From Kuafuiihalomonas sp039024635 (GTDB lineage: Bacteria > Myxococcota > Kuafuiibacteriia > Kuafuiibacteriales > Kuafuiibacteriaceae), in contig JBCCQA010000017.1 of the NCBI GenBank assembly GCA_039024635.1, positions 52,029-116,028 on the forward strand: DNA of 64,000 nt. Reading direction: 5' to 3'. A model generated the notes under the pieces. The model saw only the letters and a list, made by a program, of their open reading frames with translations. It did not search any database and was not told the origin of the DNA. Numbering within the stretch: position 1 is the stretch's first letter; each line of letters begins with the position of its first letter. The position numbers and the translations under genes are program-made. Positions 34,445-43,278 of the stretch are shown here, piece by piece.

Positions 34445-36565
34445 TCAGCTTCCTGGGCTCGGCGCGCCGTTCACGTAGTCGGCGGAGCTCGAGTCGACGC
34501 CGGTGACGCCCCCGACCAGCTGCAGCGAGTCCCCGCCCGTAGCCTGAGGGGCGAAGTCGAAAACGCCCGGTGCGGTCTCGGACCAGATCCCGGCCGCGAC
34601 GGCAACGTCGGCTCTGTCGCCCGCTCCGTCGCTCGACCCCCAGCGTACGTAGTCGACAATGGTATCTGGATTGGCAAAGGCGCCCCCCCGGTCGTACAGG
34701 CCCAAGCCCGCGACGTCGGCAATGTCTCGAGGAGACTCCAGGGTCAGGACCTCACCGGGTTCCAAGACCAGATCACCCCCGCCGATGATGGTCGCCGAGG
34801 ACAGCGCGTCGTAGGCGCCCACCGCGAAGCAGAACTGCCAGCTCGATACGTCAACCGTGCCGGGGCCCAGGTTGACCAGCTCGACGAAATCTTGGCCCTG
34901 TCCGCCGAGGTAGCTGACCTCGCTCAGAGCAACGTCCCGCGCCAGGCCGGGGCCGATCAGTCGGTCGCCGAGGTCGATCTGCGCTCGAAGCTCGCCCGGC
35001 CGATTGGTTTCGGTGTGGATGTTCACGTAGAACTGAGCTTCTTGCAGGGCCTGCACGAAGTCTTCCGGCGTCGACTCGGGAGCGAGCTCGCTGTCCTCCA
35101 CCAGATTGAAGCGCCCGTAGAGCACGCTCGCCCGGTCTTCTGGACCCTGGGACGGGATGGTCAGCGGATAGGCGATGGGGCCTGTTGCTTCCTCGAAGCT
35201 CTGGGTCGCCTGTCGGAGTCCGCGGTGGACGTGACCGGGGCCAAAAGGCGGTGCGGGCTCGAAGAGCGGGCCGCTCAGACCTTCGAAACTTCCGGCGATG
35301 GCGAAGAGGCCGTTCCAGACAGCAAAGACGACCCGGCCTTCCGCTTGGCTGTCGACCTGGACCGGAGGGACCTCCACGTCCGGCGACAGGGCCGCGATGC
35401 CGGACAAGTCGGCAGCGGGGTTTGGGAAGCCGAATGAGAGGGCCTGGCTCTCGTAGTCGCTCGGGCTGCTGAGCAGGTTCTCCTCGCCGCGGAGTAGAGA
35501 TAGGGACTCAGCTTCTCCCTCTGCGGAGGGGACGAAGTCGCCGGCCGTCCAGAGGCCGGCCTGGACCGCCTCATCGAGGCGGACATTTTCGATCGTCGCC
35601 GCTCCATACTGGAGGTAGTCGGCCATGGTGTCGGGGTCGCCGAAGCTTCCGCCGCGCCAGTACAGGGCCAAAGCGCCCTGATCTTCCAGGCCCTCGGGCA
35701 CTCGCAGGACCAGCAGGGCGTCTGGCTCGAGAATGAGATCACCAGCACCCAAGACGTCGAAGTTCGACAGTGGGATGTACTCGCCGATGCGTGGACAAAG
35801 GACGAAGCCGCTCGCATCGACGGTACGGTCGCCTAGGTTGCGGAGTTCGATGTAGTCGACGAAGCGGTCGCCGCGATGGAAGACCTCGTTCATCACCACC
35901 CGGCGGGCCGAGCTGGGTGGCTCGTCCGAAGACTGGCCCGGGCTGGGCAACCGTGACTCGAAGTCGCTGGAGGTCGAGAGCGGCTCGGTGCCACCTACGT
36001 AGGTCAGCGTGAGCCCGGGACTGGCGGCGGGAACGAAATCGAAGCCGGCCCCGGCTTCGGTCCAGAGCCCTGCCGCCACTGCGACGTCGGCTCGGTCTCC
36101 ACTACCCTCGCCGTCACCCCATCGGAGGTAGTCCACCAGCCGGTCCGGGTTGGCGAAGCCAGAATTGTCCAAGTAGAGGCCTAGGCCTGCCGCGTCAGCG
36201 AGGTCACGTTCCACGTCGAGGACCAGGACCTCGCCCGGATCCATGATCAAATCGTCATCGCCGACGATGGTGGCCGAGCTCAGAGGGGCGTAGTCACCGA
36301 CGCCGAAGCAGAAGAACCAGCCCGAAACGTCTACCGTGCTTTGACCAAGGTTCTCCAGCTCCACGAAGTCCTCTGATGCATCCCCGGCGTGGCCGAGCTC
36401 GCTGATGACGACGTTCGGTCGCGCAACCGGGTCGGGATCCGGATCCGGGTCCGGATCCGGGTCCGGATCAGGGCTCGTCGCGTTTCCGTTGGTGGTGGGT
36501 TCATCTTCGCCGCAGGCCGAGGCGCCGAGGCAAATCAGACTAAGAAAGATGGCTTTCGTTTTCAT
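34445..36565 (-). CDS. Lipoprotein with three lamin-tail domains and a CHRD domain
   Basis: 706 residues. A lipoprotein signal peptide ends LGASACG. Next come a Pro/Asp repeat linker, three lamin-tail (LTD) domains and a CHRD-like segment. LTD domains show FVELENLGQSTVDVSGW, YIELRNLGDRTVDASGF and FVELVNLGPGTVDVSSW, with VDYLRWG-type ends. The CHRD part, between the second and third LTD domains, has GHVHRGLRQATQSFEEATG and FYVNIHTETNRPGELRAQI. LTD domains are found on many secreted or surface bacterial proteins. A surface role is likely; nothing points to an enzyme. The start is ATG 36565 after GGAG, 11 residues downstream of the first ATG of the frame. Confidence 0.75.
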   Translation of the reverse strand: MKTKAIFLSLICLGASACGEDEPTTNGNATSPDPDPDPDPDPDPDPVARPNVVISELGHAGDASEDFVELENLGQSTVDVSGWFFCFGVGDYAPLSSATIVGDDDLIMDPGEVLVLDVERDLADAAGLGLYLDNSGFANPDRLVDYLRWGDGEGSGDRADVAVAAGLWTEAGAGFDFVPAASPGLTLTYVGGTEPLSTSSDFESRLPSPGQSSDEPPSSARRVVMNEVFHRGDRFVDYIELRNLGDRTVDASGFVLCPRIGEYIPLSNFDVLGAGDLILEPDALLVLRVPEGLEDQGALALYWRGGSFGDPDTMADYLQYGAATIENVRLDEAVQAGLWTAGDFVPSAEGEAESLSLLRGEENLLSSPSDYESQALSFGFPNPAADLSGIAALSPDVEVPPVQVDSQAEGRVVFAVWNGLFAIAGSFEGLSGPLFEPAPPFGPGHVHRGLRQATQSFEEATGPIAYPLTIPSQGPEDRASVLYGRFNLVEDSELAPESTPEDFVQALQEAQFYVNIHTETNRPGELRAQIDLGDRLIGPGLARDVALSEVSYLGGQGQDFVELVNLGPGTVDVSSWQFCFAVGAYDALSSATIIGGGDLVLEPGEVLTLESPRDIADVAGLGLYDRGGAFANPDTIVDYVRWGSSDGAGDRADVAVAAGIWSETAPGVFDFAPQATGGDSLQLVGGVTGVDSSSADYVNGAPSPGS
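36431..36470 (-). repeat. Short tandem repeat coding for Pro-Asp
   Basis: A 6-base unit (GGATCC/GGGTCC alternating) is repeated about six times inside the lamin-tail gene and encodes the linker (PD)n that joins the lipid-anchored Cys region to the first LTD domain. Its copy number could vary between strains. Confidence 0.6.
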
Positions 36566-36774
36566 GCAGTCTCCATTGCGTTGTGGGGTGCGGTTCATCC
36601 GCTCCTGAGGATAGACTCGACGGCGAGTGCTCTTCTCATCAATGGAATGAAGCCTTCTTCCGGGCCATGGCTCTCATAGACTCCGACTATACCTATGAGG
36701 CATCGCTCACTTCGATGGCAGCCATCGCTTTGGCCTATGCGTCGTCGCGGGAGGCTCGGGCCTAGGATGGAGAC

Positions 36775-37272
36775 ATGAAAGAGCTGATCCTTTGTGCCCT
36801 CTTCGTTACTGTCACCTCGGAGGCTTGGGCCCTACCCACCTATCCGAACCAGGTCCCAAACGCGCCCAACGGATGTGGAACCTGCCACTTGAGCGAAGCC
36901 GGTGGGGGACCTCGAAACCTATTCGGCCAGGCCGTACAGGCCTCTTTGGTGACGGGCCAGGTGAATTGGTCGAGCTTGGTCGACCTCGACTCGGATGATG
37001 ACGGCTTCACGAATGGAGAAGAGCTTGGCGATCCGCGAGGGGTTTGGCGCCTGGGCGATCCCCGTCCGAGGGACTTTCAGGGCCAGCTATCGGATCCTGG
37101 AGATCCCGCAAGCACGCCCCTCCTCGAAGCGAGGGGAGACGAAGGGCTCGGGAACGGCCAAGGGGGCTGCCGAGGAGGAGGTCCGCTTGGCTCAGGCGCT
37201 GGTCTTGCTTTGCTCGGGGGCGTGCTGGGGCTCGCCCTTCGCTCGAGAAAGGGAGTAGGAACGAGAACGTGA
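36775..37272 (+). CDS. Exported CxxCH protein with a MYXO-CTERM-like tail
   Basis: 165 residues. The signal peptide (LILCALFVTVTSEAWA) is followed by GCGTCHLSEAGGGPRNLFG, a haem c-type CxxCH site, then a Ca-binding loop DLDSDDDGFTNGEEL. The C-terminus has GGC, a hydrophobic stretch (GLALLGGVLGLAL) and an Arg/Lys end, the MYXO-CTERM sorting layout. It would be a surface or periplasmic cytochrome-like protein. It starts a chain of overlapping genes (GTGA with the next) leading to a porin-like protein with its own CxxCH. Confidence 0.7.
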   Translation: MKELILCALFVTVTSEAWALPTYPNQVPNAPNGCGTCHLSEAGGGPRNLFGQAVQASLVTGQVNWSSLVDLDSDDDGFTNGEELGDPRGVWRLGDPRPRDFQGQLSDPGDPASTPLLEARGDEGLGNGQGGCRGGGPLGSGAGLALLGGVLGLALRSRKGVGTRT

Positions 37273-38219
37273 GGCTCGGGCCCGCCATCGCGCTCGCTGC
37301 CTCGACGTGGGCCTGTCTCGACCCCTTGGTAGACGAGAGTGAGGTGGAGTTCGTTTTTGGCGTGAGAGGCGTCGAAGGCCCGGACGACGCGCCTCTGTTG
37401 GAGGAAGACCCCGCTTTTCGTGAAGAGGTCGCACTCTTCCCCGACCGGCTTCCTTACCTTCGGGGCTTTGCCAAGGGGCGGGTGGTTTGGTTCTGGGACG
37501 TTCCTGGACCGATGTCCGAGGCCGTGCCCCCCTTCTTTCTCCTCGAGCGTGACGGGCAGCCCTTGGGTCTACCCATCGTGGACACCATCCCCGGGCAGAC
37601 GGGCTATGGGCCTTGGTGGCGCCTGGTTCGTGTTCCGGTCACGGATGACTACGACGATGAACCCATCTGGTCCCGGGCAGGCATTGACGAAGCGCTGAGG
37701 CGCGGTTTGGTCGAAACACCCATCGAAACCCGCCGAATCATCAATGCGCCCGTGGTCACGGCCGACACCCTCGTGCAGTTCGTGCCCAGCGATCCTGAGC
37801 AAGTACGTTCGCCGACCAGGGTATGGTACCGAAAGCGCATCGCGTTTTGGGTGCGTTTCTCTCTCGAACAAGAGCTCGACACGAATCTCAGGAGCATACC
37901 GGTCGGCACTTTGAATCGGCTGCAGAGGGTCAATCAGCCCTTCCTTCTCTCCGAGGATCGAGAGCAGTTCGACCTCGACGGCGATGGGCGCCAAGTGAGC
38001 ACCAACGACATTTTCGAGTTCGGTCCTGAGGACCTCGACTACACAGCTGCCTGGACCGAGCGCCGTGTGCGTACACGGGCCGACTACGAGTCCTTCGACG
38101 ACGGGACGCCGGAGTTGGCCGAGCATGTTGGCCTGGACTCCAGCCCTCTCGTGGTGGGGACCGAGCAGATCCCGGGCCTATTGGCCTGCCCCCTCCAGCG
38201 AGAGCCGGGTGAGCTGTGA
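37269..38219 (+). CDS. Putative lipoprotein of the CxxCH/porin operon
   Basis: 316 residues. The N-terminus AIALAASTWAC could be a weak lipobox. The rest has no recognised domain: mixed strands, FLLERDGQPLGLP, a tyrosine/tryptophan-rich stretch (TGYGPWWRLVRVPV) and a Ca-loop-like DLDGDGRQVSTND near the C-terminus. It is fused to its neighbours by GTGA overlaps at both ends, so its job is probably tied to the cytochrome-like and porin proteins around it, perhaps as an accessory or binding component. Confidence 0.55.
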   Translation: MRLGPAIALAASTWACLDPLVDESEVEFVFGVRGVEGPDDAPLLEEDPAFREEVALFPDRLPYLRGFAKGRVVWFWDVPGPMSEAVPPFFLLERDGQPLGLPIVDTIPGQTGYGPWWRLVRVPVTDDYDDEPIWSRAGIDEALRRGLVETPIETRRIINAPVVTADTLVQFVPSDPEQVRSPTRVWYRKRIAFWVRFSLEQELDTNLRSIPVGTLNRLQRVNQPFLLSEDREQFDLDGDGRQVSTNDIFEFGPEDLDYTAAWTERRVRTRADYESFDDGTPELAEHVGLDSSPLVVGTEQIPGLLACPLQREPGEL

Positions 38220-38665
38220 GGATCGCCGTCCTCATGCTCGTGCCCGTCGTCTGCGGTTGCGGCGGCCTCGATCCCCAGGTCGGTGACCTCGTCAACGCTC
38301 GATGTCGTGACGAGGATTCGAACCCCGATCGGGACGTCTCTTTTCGGGAGGACGTGATGCCTCTCATTCTGGGAGAACGCGATGACCCTGGCTGCGGTTG
38401 TCACCTCCCGAACGAACCGGACCCCATCGGCTTCACCCTCACCGGGCTCGATCTCTCTTCCTACGAGGACTTGCTGCAGGGGGGCGCAAACAGCGGAGGA
38501 AGCATCGTGGTCCCCGGTTCACCCTGCGCCAGCATCCTTTGGCAGAAGACGGGATCAGCGCCGCCCTTTGGTGCTCGGATGCCCTTCGATGGACCTCCCT
38601 TTCTCTCACCTGCCGCCCGCCGTCTGGTTGCGGACTGGATCGCCGAAGGCGCGAACGATGACTAG
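38216..38665 (+). CDS. Putative lipoprotein with a degenerate cytochrome-like domain
   Basis: 149 residues. A lipoprotein signal ends MLVPVVCGCGG. The body has VSFREDVMPLIL, then a Cys-rich DPGCGCHLPN and an end LSPAARRLVADWIAEGAND, the layout of PSCyt1/planctomycete-type cytochrome domains. The haem site is altered: it reads CGCH, one residue short of CxxCH, so haem attachment is doubtful. It may still be a relative of such cytochromes. It is coupled by GTGA and by an ATG...TAG overlap. Confidence 0.6.
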   Translation: MRIAVLMLVPVVCGCGGLDPQVGDLVNARCRDEDSNPDRDVSFREDVMPLILGERDDPGCGCHLPNEPDPIGFTLTGLDLSSYEDLLQGGANSGGSIVVPGSPCASILWQKTGSAPPFGARMPFDGPPFLSPAARRLVADWIAEGANDD

Positions 38666-39089
38666 GCGAGTACGGAAGTGGCCCCCCGCTGGCTGGATCC
38701 TCGCCTTGCTGCTCATTTTCTTCTCTTGCAGCGCCAGCACGCCGGGGCGACGCAGCGGTTTGAAGCAGGCCCAAGTGGAAGCCATGCCCACGGAGGTCCA
38801 GGATGCATATCGACTCTTCGCGCAGCGATGTTCCCGCTGCCACACCTTGGCTCGACCTCTAAACTCGGGAATCACGGACGGTCATCACTGGCGGGTCTAC
38901 GTGCGCCGCATGCGCAAGATGCCGGGCTCGGGGATCTCGTATCGGGACGCAGATCGTATCCTCTTGTTCCTCGACTACTACTCCCTTCAGGTCGAGGAGG
39001 GGCGCTGGTCGGGGGGCCTCCGGCGGGACCTCCTGAAGAGCCTCGGTCCCGATGACGCTCCGCCGGAGAAGTTGGAGCCCGAGCCTTGA
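38658..39089 (+). CDS. Membrane-linked c-type cytochrome-like protein
   Basis: 143 residues. An N-terminal hydrophobic segment with a lipobox-like FFSCS is followed by YRLFAQRCSRCHTLARPLN, a proper CxxCH haem site, and a helical WRVYVRRMRKMPGSGI, with Met residues that could be the distal ligand. This fits a monohaem cytochrome c. It overlaps the preceding gene by 8 bases and the porin-like gene by TTGA. Confidence 0.7.
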   Translation: MTRRVRKWPPAGWILALLLIFFSCSASTPGRRSGLKQAQVEAMPTEVQDAYRLFAQRCSRCHTLARPLNSGITDGHHWRVYVRRMRKMPGSGISYRDADRILLFLDYYSLQVEEGRWSGGLRRDLLKSLGPDDAPPEKLEPEP

Positions 39090-40225
39090 GAGCGCTCATC
39101 GCCGTCTTGCTCATCTTGGCCGTCGTGCTGGCCTACGCGGAACCTTCAGCCACGGCCTTCGAGATCGAGCGCAATTTCGCTGGCTCCATACAGCTCGACT
39201 ACTTGGCCATTCCGAGCAACGAGCGAGGTCGCGACATCGCCTTGGATGGCTTCACCACCGAGCTCGCCTTGAAGCTGGCCGTCGACTTCGGAGAGCGAAC
39301 TTCGGCCAACGTCAAGGTCTGCTATGGTTGCCATGGATTCGAGGTGGCGATGGCCTACCTAGACCTGAGAGTGGTGGACCAGCTCAACTTCCGGGTCGGG
39401 CGTTTCACCCCACGCTTCGGAGACTTCTGGCTCCGGCATGACCCGGCCAACCACCGCGCCAACACCAAACCGCTCATGTACGACATGGGGAGAATGCTCC
39501 GCCGCACCGAGTTCAACAACAGCATCCTCCCCATCCCCTACGCCGACAATGGCGTCGAGGTCTACGGCACCCAGTGGTTCGGTGACGACGTTCAGATCGA
39601 CTGGGCTGCCCACCTCGTTCAAGGTCTGCGGGGTCCGGAGGGAGGCTTCGACGTGGACTTCGTCCTCTCCCGTTCTCCGGCTCTCTACTACATCGACAAC
39701 AACAGCGAGCCGGCGCTGGGAGGTCGGCTCGCGCTAACCATCAACTTCACGGACTTCATCAGCGCAACCGTCGGTGGAAGTACAATCTGGGGACGGTGGG
39801 ATCCCGACCGTTTCAACGACTATCTGATCCTCGGCACCGATCTCTATCTTCGAGTCTACGCCCTGGCCCTGAGAGCGGAGGCCGTGACGCGTAGAACCGA
39901 GTTCACCATAGGCCCCAATCCCGAGTCGCGTTTTCGCTTCGAGATCGACGACGACTTCTTCATCAAGGAGGGCTTCTACGCCGAGCTTGAGTATCCCTTC
40001 TCGCGATGGCTGGAGGCCTTCTTCCGCCTCGATGGGCTGCGCCAGCGGGGAAACGTTCTCGTGACGAGCCCTCTCAGCCGGGACAGCGCGATCTTGCGCT
40101 ACACTCCGGGCGTCAATGTGGTCTTCCATCCATCCTTGCGCCTCAAGCTGTCGGCCGAGTTCTGGGACTTCTCGGACTTCCAGGATGAAATCGCGCTCCA
40201 TGCAGGAATGACCGCCAACTTCTGA
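39086..40225 (+). CDS. Porin-like outer-membrane protein with an internal CxxCH motif
   Basis: 379 residues. A signal peptide (LIAVLLILAVVLAYAEPSATA) is followed by many amphipathic strands of 10-14 residues (DQLNFRVGRFTPRFGDF, YLRVYALALRAEAVTRRTEF, SLRLKLSAEFWDFSDF), an outer-membrane barrel layout. Near residue 75 it reads VKVCYGCHGFEVAMAYLDLR, so a haem c site would sit within an early strand or turn. Porins with a built-in CxxCH are rare and suggest electron transfer through the outer membrane. The TTG start overlaps the cytochrome gene stop. This is the last gene of the set. Confidence 0.68.
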   Translation: MRALIAVLLILAVVLAYAEPSATAFEIERNFAGSIQLDYLAIPSNERGRDIALDGFTTELALKLAVDFGERTSANVKVCYGCHGFEVAMAYLDLRVVDQLNFRVGRFTPRFGDFWLRHDPANHRANTKPLMYDMGRMLRRTEFNNSILPIPYADNGVEVYGTQWFGDDVQIDWAAHLVQGLRGPEGGFDVDFVLSRSPALYYIDNNSEPALGGRLALTINFTDFISATVGGSTIWGRWDPDRFNDYLILGTDLYLRVYALALRAEAVTRRTEFTIGPNPESRFRFEIDDDFFIKEGFYAELEYPFSRWLEAFFRLDGLRQRGNVLVTSPLSRDSAILRYTPGVNVVFHPSLRLKLSAEFWDFSDFQDEIALHAGMTANF

Positions 40226-40236
40226 GGCCGAGGTCA

Positions 40237-41943
40237 GTGGAAGGGAAGACGTTCAACGGGCGCTATCGACTCGATGAGCACCTCGGTTCGGGAGCCATGG
40301 GGGCCGTCTATCGGGCTCGACATCTGGAGCTCGACACCGAAGTAGCGGTCAAAGTCCTTCACGCAGAGCTACGACACACGCAGACGGAACTGGTCGAGCG
40401 ATTTCGGGCCGAGGCCCGAGTCGCGATGAAGATCGACCATCCCAACGCGGTCCGCGTGTTCGACTTCGGACAATCGGAAAACGGCGATCTCTACCTCGTC
40501 ATGGAGCTTCTGACTGGCCGGGACCTCCAAGCGGCCATGTTGGAGGGTCCGCTCCCACGGGAACGGGTTCTTTCCATCGCTCGGGACGTGGCAGCTTCGC
40601 TACAGGCCGCCCACGACGCGGGTGTCGTCCACCGTGACCTCAAGCCGTCCAACATCATGCTCACGGAGCGGCCAGAAGGAGAGCGCGTGAAGGTCTGTGA
40701 CTTTGGACTGGCCAGAATCGTGAGTGGCGACGGCTCGATGACGCAGAGCGGAGCCGTCTTCGGAACGCCGAGCTACATGTCTCCCGAGCAGGCCCGAGGC
40801 GTCCCGGCCGATGCCCGCGCCGATGTCTATTCTCTGGGCGTGATCATGTTTCGCCTACTGGAAGGGCGCCCACTCTTCCAGGCTGAGACGACGGTTGGGA
40901 TGCTCATGAATCACATCATGGAGCCGCCGCCTTCGCTCACCGGGCAGTCCTTGGCTCTGACCGACCTCGTCGCGTCCTGTCTGAAGAAGGCGCCCGACGA
41001 TCGGCCCCCCTCGATGTCGGTCGTCATCCAAGCCTTGGACGCCATCCGAGACCCCCAGGGCTCCTCGGTCCCGTCCCAAGCCGCGGGCCCGCCCGACCAC
41101 GACAAAGACTCGGTCCAAAGGGCCGCGCCTCGTCGTTGGTCCCTGGCGGTGGCGGGGCTCTCGGCCCTCGGGGTCCTGTTGGGCCTAGGGTGGCTCTGGC
41201 CCCTGGGTCCTTCCACCGAACCCGTCACTCGGTCTGCGTACGAGCGCGAGGCCTCCATCGCGGCAAGGGACCCTTCCGCGCCTTTCGATGCCGGTGGGGC
41301 GCTTTCTTCGAGCCGCCCGATTCATGAGGATCCTGAGCCCGTCCAAACGCCAGGGCGTGCGGCGCAATCCGTGGCCGTGGGACCAGATCAGCCGTCGAGG
41401 CCGGTTCGAAGCACCCGTAGGGCGAGGTCGCCCAGGATCGAAGCGGTTCCCAACGCGGAAGACCGTTCGCAGGTCCAGCACCGAAACACGCCTGATCTCT
41501 CGGTCGATGCACAGGCCTTGGAAGCTGACCCCGAACCCCCCTCTCAGATCGAGGACCAGACCCTGGAGGACCCGAGACCTGCTCCTCTCGAGGAGGCGTC
41601 CTCGAAGGATCCGGCCCCGGTCTTCGACCCGAAGCTCAGCATCGAGTCGCTGACAGTTTCGGGGGGGATGGGTCTGACCCGCTATCAGCGCGCCTTGGAA
41701 CGGAGCCTGAAGCGGCTCGAGGCGTGTCTGCGACCGAGGGCCCTCGAAAGGGGTAGGGCGGGCGAGGTCAGGGTCCGGCTCCGACTCGGGTTCAACGGTC
41801 GGGTGCAGTCGCTGGACGTGGACGATAGCCAGATCCCCGGCGGGCGGAGCTGTGCCGTTCGTCATGTCCGAGGCAGCCGCCTCCCGCTACCCGACACGGG
41901 GGCAGTGGTCGTCGAGTACGTTCTGCGCATACAAGGGGCGTAG
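40237..41943 (+). CDS. Ser/Thr protein kinase with an AgmX-like C-terminal domain
   Basis: 568 residues. A Hanks-type kinase domain (LGSGAMGAVYRARH, VAVKVLHAEL, HRDLKPSNIMLTE, DFGLARI, GTPSYMSPEQARG) has every catalytic motif. One membrane helix (LAVAGLSALGVLLGLGWLWP) follows, then an acidic disordered linker, and a C-terminal segment (GLTRYQRALERSLKRLEAC, VRVRLRLGFNGRVQSLDV) of AgmX/TonB-like type, normally found in Myxococcota gliding or adventurous-motility proteins. The start is GTG 40237, 11 bases after the porin stop. Its substrate is unknown; the operon position suggests the porin system. Confidence 0.88.
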   Translation: MEGKTFNGRYRLDEHLGSGAMGAVYRARHLELDTEVAVKVLHAELRHTQTELVERFRAEARVAMKIDHPNAVRVFDFGQSENGDLYLVMELLTGRDLQAAMLEGPLPRERVLSIARDVAASLQAAHDAGVVHRDLKPSNIMLTERPEGERVKVCDFGLARIVSGDGSMTQSGAVFGTPSYMSPEQARGVPADARADVYSLGVIMFRLLEGRPLFQAETTVGMLMNHIMEPPPSLTGQSLALTDLVASCLKKAPDDRPPSMSVVIQALDAIRDPQGSSVPSQAAGPPDHDKDSVQRAAPRRWSLAVAGLSALGVLLGLGWLWPLGPSTEPVTRSAYEREASIAARDPSAPFDAGGALSSSRPIHEDPEPVQTPGRAAQSVAVGPDQPSRPVRSTRRARSPRIEAVPNAEDRSQVQHRNTPDLSVDAQALEADPEPPSQIEDQTLEDPRPAPLEEASSKDPAPVFDPKLSIESLTVSGGMGLTRYQRALERSLKRLEACLRPRALERGRAGEVRVRLRLGFNGRVQSLDVDDSQIPGGRSCAVRHVRGSRLPLPDTGAVVVEYVLRIQGA

Positions 41944-41945
41944 CC

Positions 41946-42872
41946 GTGGACCTCACCCAGCTTCGCTACTTCTTGGCCGTGGCCGAGCACGGCAGCATAT
42001 CGGGCGCCGCTCGGGTCCTGGACATTCGGCAGCCCACGCTCAGCGTCGCCATCAAGAACCTGGAAGAAGAGCTAGGTGGGACGCTGCTCCACCGAGATGC
42101 CCGCGGCGTCAGTCTCACCTCTTCCGGGCAAGTGGTGTTGGAAGAGGCCCGAGAGGCGCTTCAGACCCTTGAGCGCATGCGCGCACGGCTAGAGGGGCTC
42201 GAGTCGGGAACGGTGGGGAGCTTCGAGGTGGGCTGCAACGAGTCTTTGGGGGCCTACTTCATGCCGGAGCTGATTCGCACCTTCATCGAGGCCCATCCCC
42301 AGATCGAGGTGTCGATTTGGAATGGGTCTTCGGACTTGGTTCGTCAGCGAGTCATCGATCGGCGCCTCGACTTCGGGATATGCGTCAATCCTCAGCCCCA
42401 CGACGACTTGGTGATCGTGAAGCTCTTCCGAGACGGGGTCGAAGTCTACGTGTCGGCCGAGGAGCCAGAGCCGAAAACGACCATGGACGCTTTGGCCCGA
42501 ATCCGAAGGGGACCCCTGGTCGGCGCGCGACGGATGGTCCAGGTCCAGGACTTGATCGCTCGTTTCGAGTCCGACGAGGTGATGCCGGCTCGCTTCATCG
42601 ATTGCGGGGACCTCCATATGGTGCGTTCCCTGATTGGCCGCGGCGTGGGCGTGGGGCTCCTGCCTCGGCGGGTCGCCCATACCGAAGGACCCGGCAAGCT
42701 TAGAAAGCTCCATCGCAAGCTCCCCGCTTATCCCGACATGATCAGTCTTCTGTACCGGGGCGACCTCCACCGGACGCGAGCCGCCATGGTGCTCAAGGAA
42801 GTCCTCGTCGAGCATGGGCGATCGCTGCGCGTCGATGATCCGAGGGAAGGCTCGATTTTGCCGCCCGAATGA
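41946..42872 (+). CDS. LysR-family transcriptional regulator
   Basis: 308 residues. The N-terminal HTH is typical (LRYFLAVAEHGSISGAARVLDIRQPTLSVAIKNLEEELGG split across the two helices), and the rest is a two-lobe effector domain (EVGCNESLGAYFMPELIRTF, GVGVGLLPRRVAHTE). The effector and target are unknown. It begins two bases after the kinase stop with GTG. The ferredoxin-like gene starts about 30 bases downstream. Confidence 0.85.
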   Translation: MDLTQLRYFLAVAEHGSISGAARVLDIRQPTLSVAIKNLEEELGGTLLHRDARGVSLTSSGQVVLEEAREALQTLERMRARLEGLESGTVGSFEVGCNESLGAYFMPELIRTFIEAHPQIEVSIWNGSSDLVRQRVIDRRLDFGICVNPQPHDDLVIVKLFRDGVEVYVSAEEPEPKTTMDALARIRRGPLVGARRMVQVQDLIARFESDEVMPARFIDCGDLHMVRSLIGRGVGVGLLPRRVAHTEGPGKLRKLHRKLPAYPDMISLLYRGDLHRTRAAMVLKEVLVEHGRSLRVDDPREGSILPPE

Positions 42873-42905
42873 AGTACCTCCACGGGTCAGGCTCCGGCCG
42901 TCCTC

Positions 42906-43193
42906 ATGAAGGTGTACGTCTGCACCGGCAAGCACTGCCGCAAGAAATCCGAATGCATCGAAGCCGTCCTCCGCGCGGCCGGTCCGAAGACCCATCCGGT
43001 CTCGGTCAAGTGCCAGAAGATCTGTAAGGGGCCCGTCGTCGGGGTCAAACTTGGTGGACAGGTCGAATGGTTCAAAGAAGTGGACAGCCCAAAGAGCCTC
43101 CACGCCCTTGCGCGGATGGTGTCGAAAGGGGTGCTCGTGAAGCCTTTAGAGAAACGTCGGGTCCCGAAACGCTCGGGCGCGCTACGTTGTTGA
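42906..43193 (+). CDS. Thioredoxin-like (2Fe-2S) ferredoxin
   Basis: 95 residues. The N-terminal strand VYVCTGKHCRKK gives two Cys, and a later VKCQKICKGPVVGVK gives two more, the four-Cys pattern of the thioredoxin-fold 2Fe-2S ferredoxins. It carries electrons in the cytosol. Its stop codon overlaps a strong Fur box that probably serves the following ferritin-like gene. Confidence 0.75.
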   Translation: MKVYVCTGKHCRKKSECIEAVLRAAGPKTHPVSVKCQKICKGPVVGVKLGGQVEWFKEVDSPKSLHALARMVSKGVLVKPLEKRRVPKRSGALRC

Positions 43194-43209
43194 GAATGAG
43201 AATCATAAC
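43190..43209 (+). promoter_or_regulatory. Fur box upstream of the ferritin-like gene
   Basis: TGAGAATGAGAATCATAAC (43191-43209) is close to the Fur consensus and sits in an AT-rich patch about 70 bases before the ferritin-like ATG. Its first bases form the stop codon of the ferredoxin gene. Confidence 0.8.
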
Positions 43210-43278
43210 CATAAGTATCTGCAATTACTTGTTGTTTTTCGTTCAGTCATCCCGCCCCTCCGATCTTAAGTAGGAGCC

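Noticed and set aside
36431..36470. Short repeats considered as a possible CRISPR or binding array
   Set aside because: Six-base units in frame with a coding Pro-Asp linker, with no spacers.
41185..41865. 226-residue open frame antisense to the kinase C-terminus
   Set aside because: It mirrors the low-complexity linker of the kinase gene; Arg/Pro-rich with no motif.
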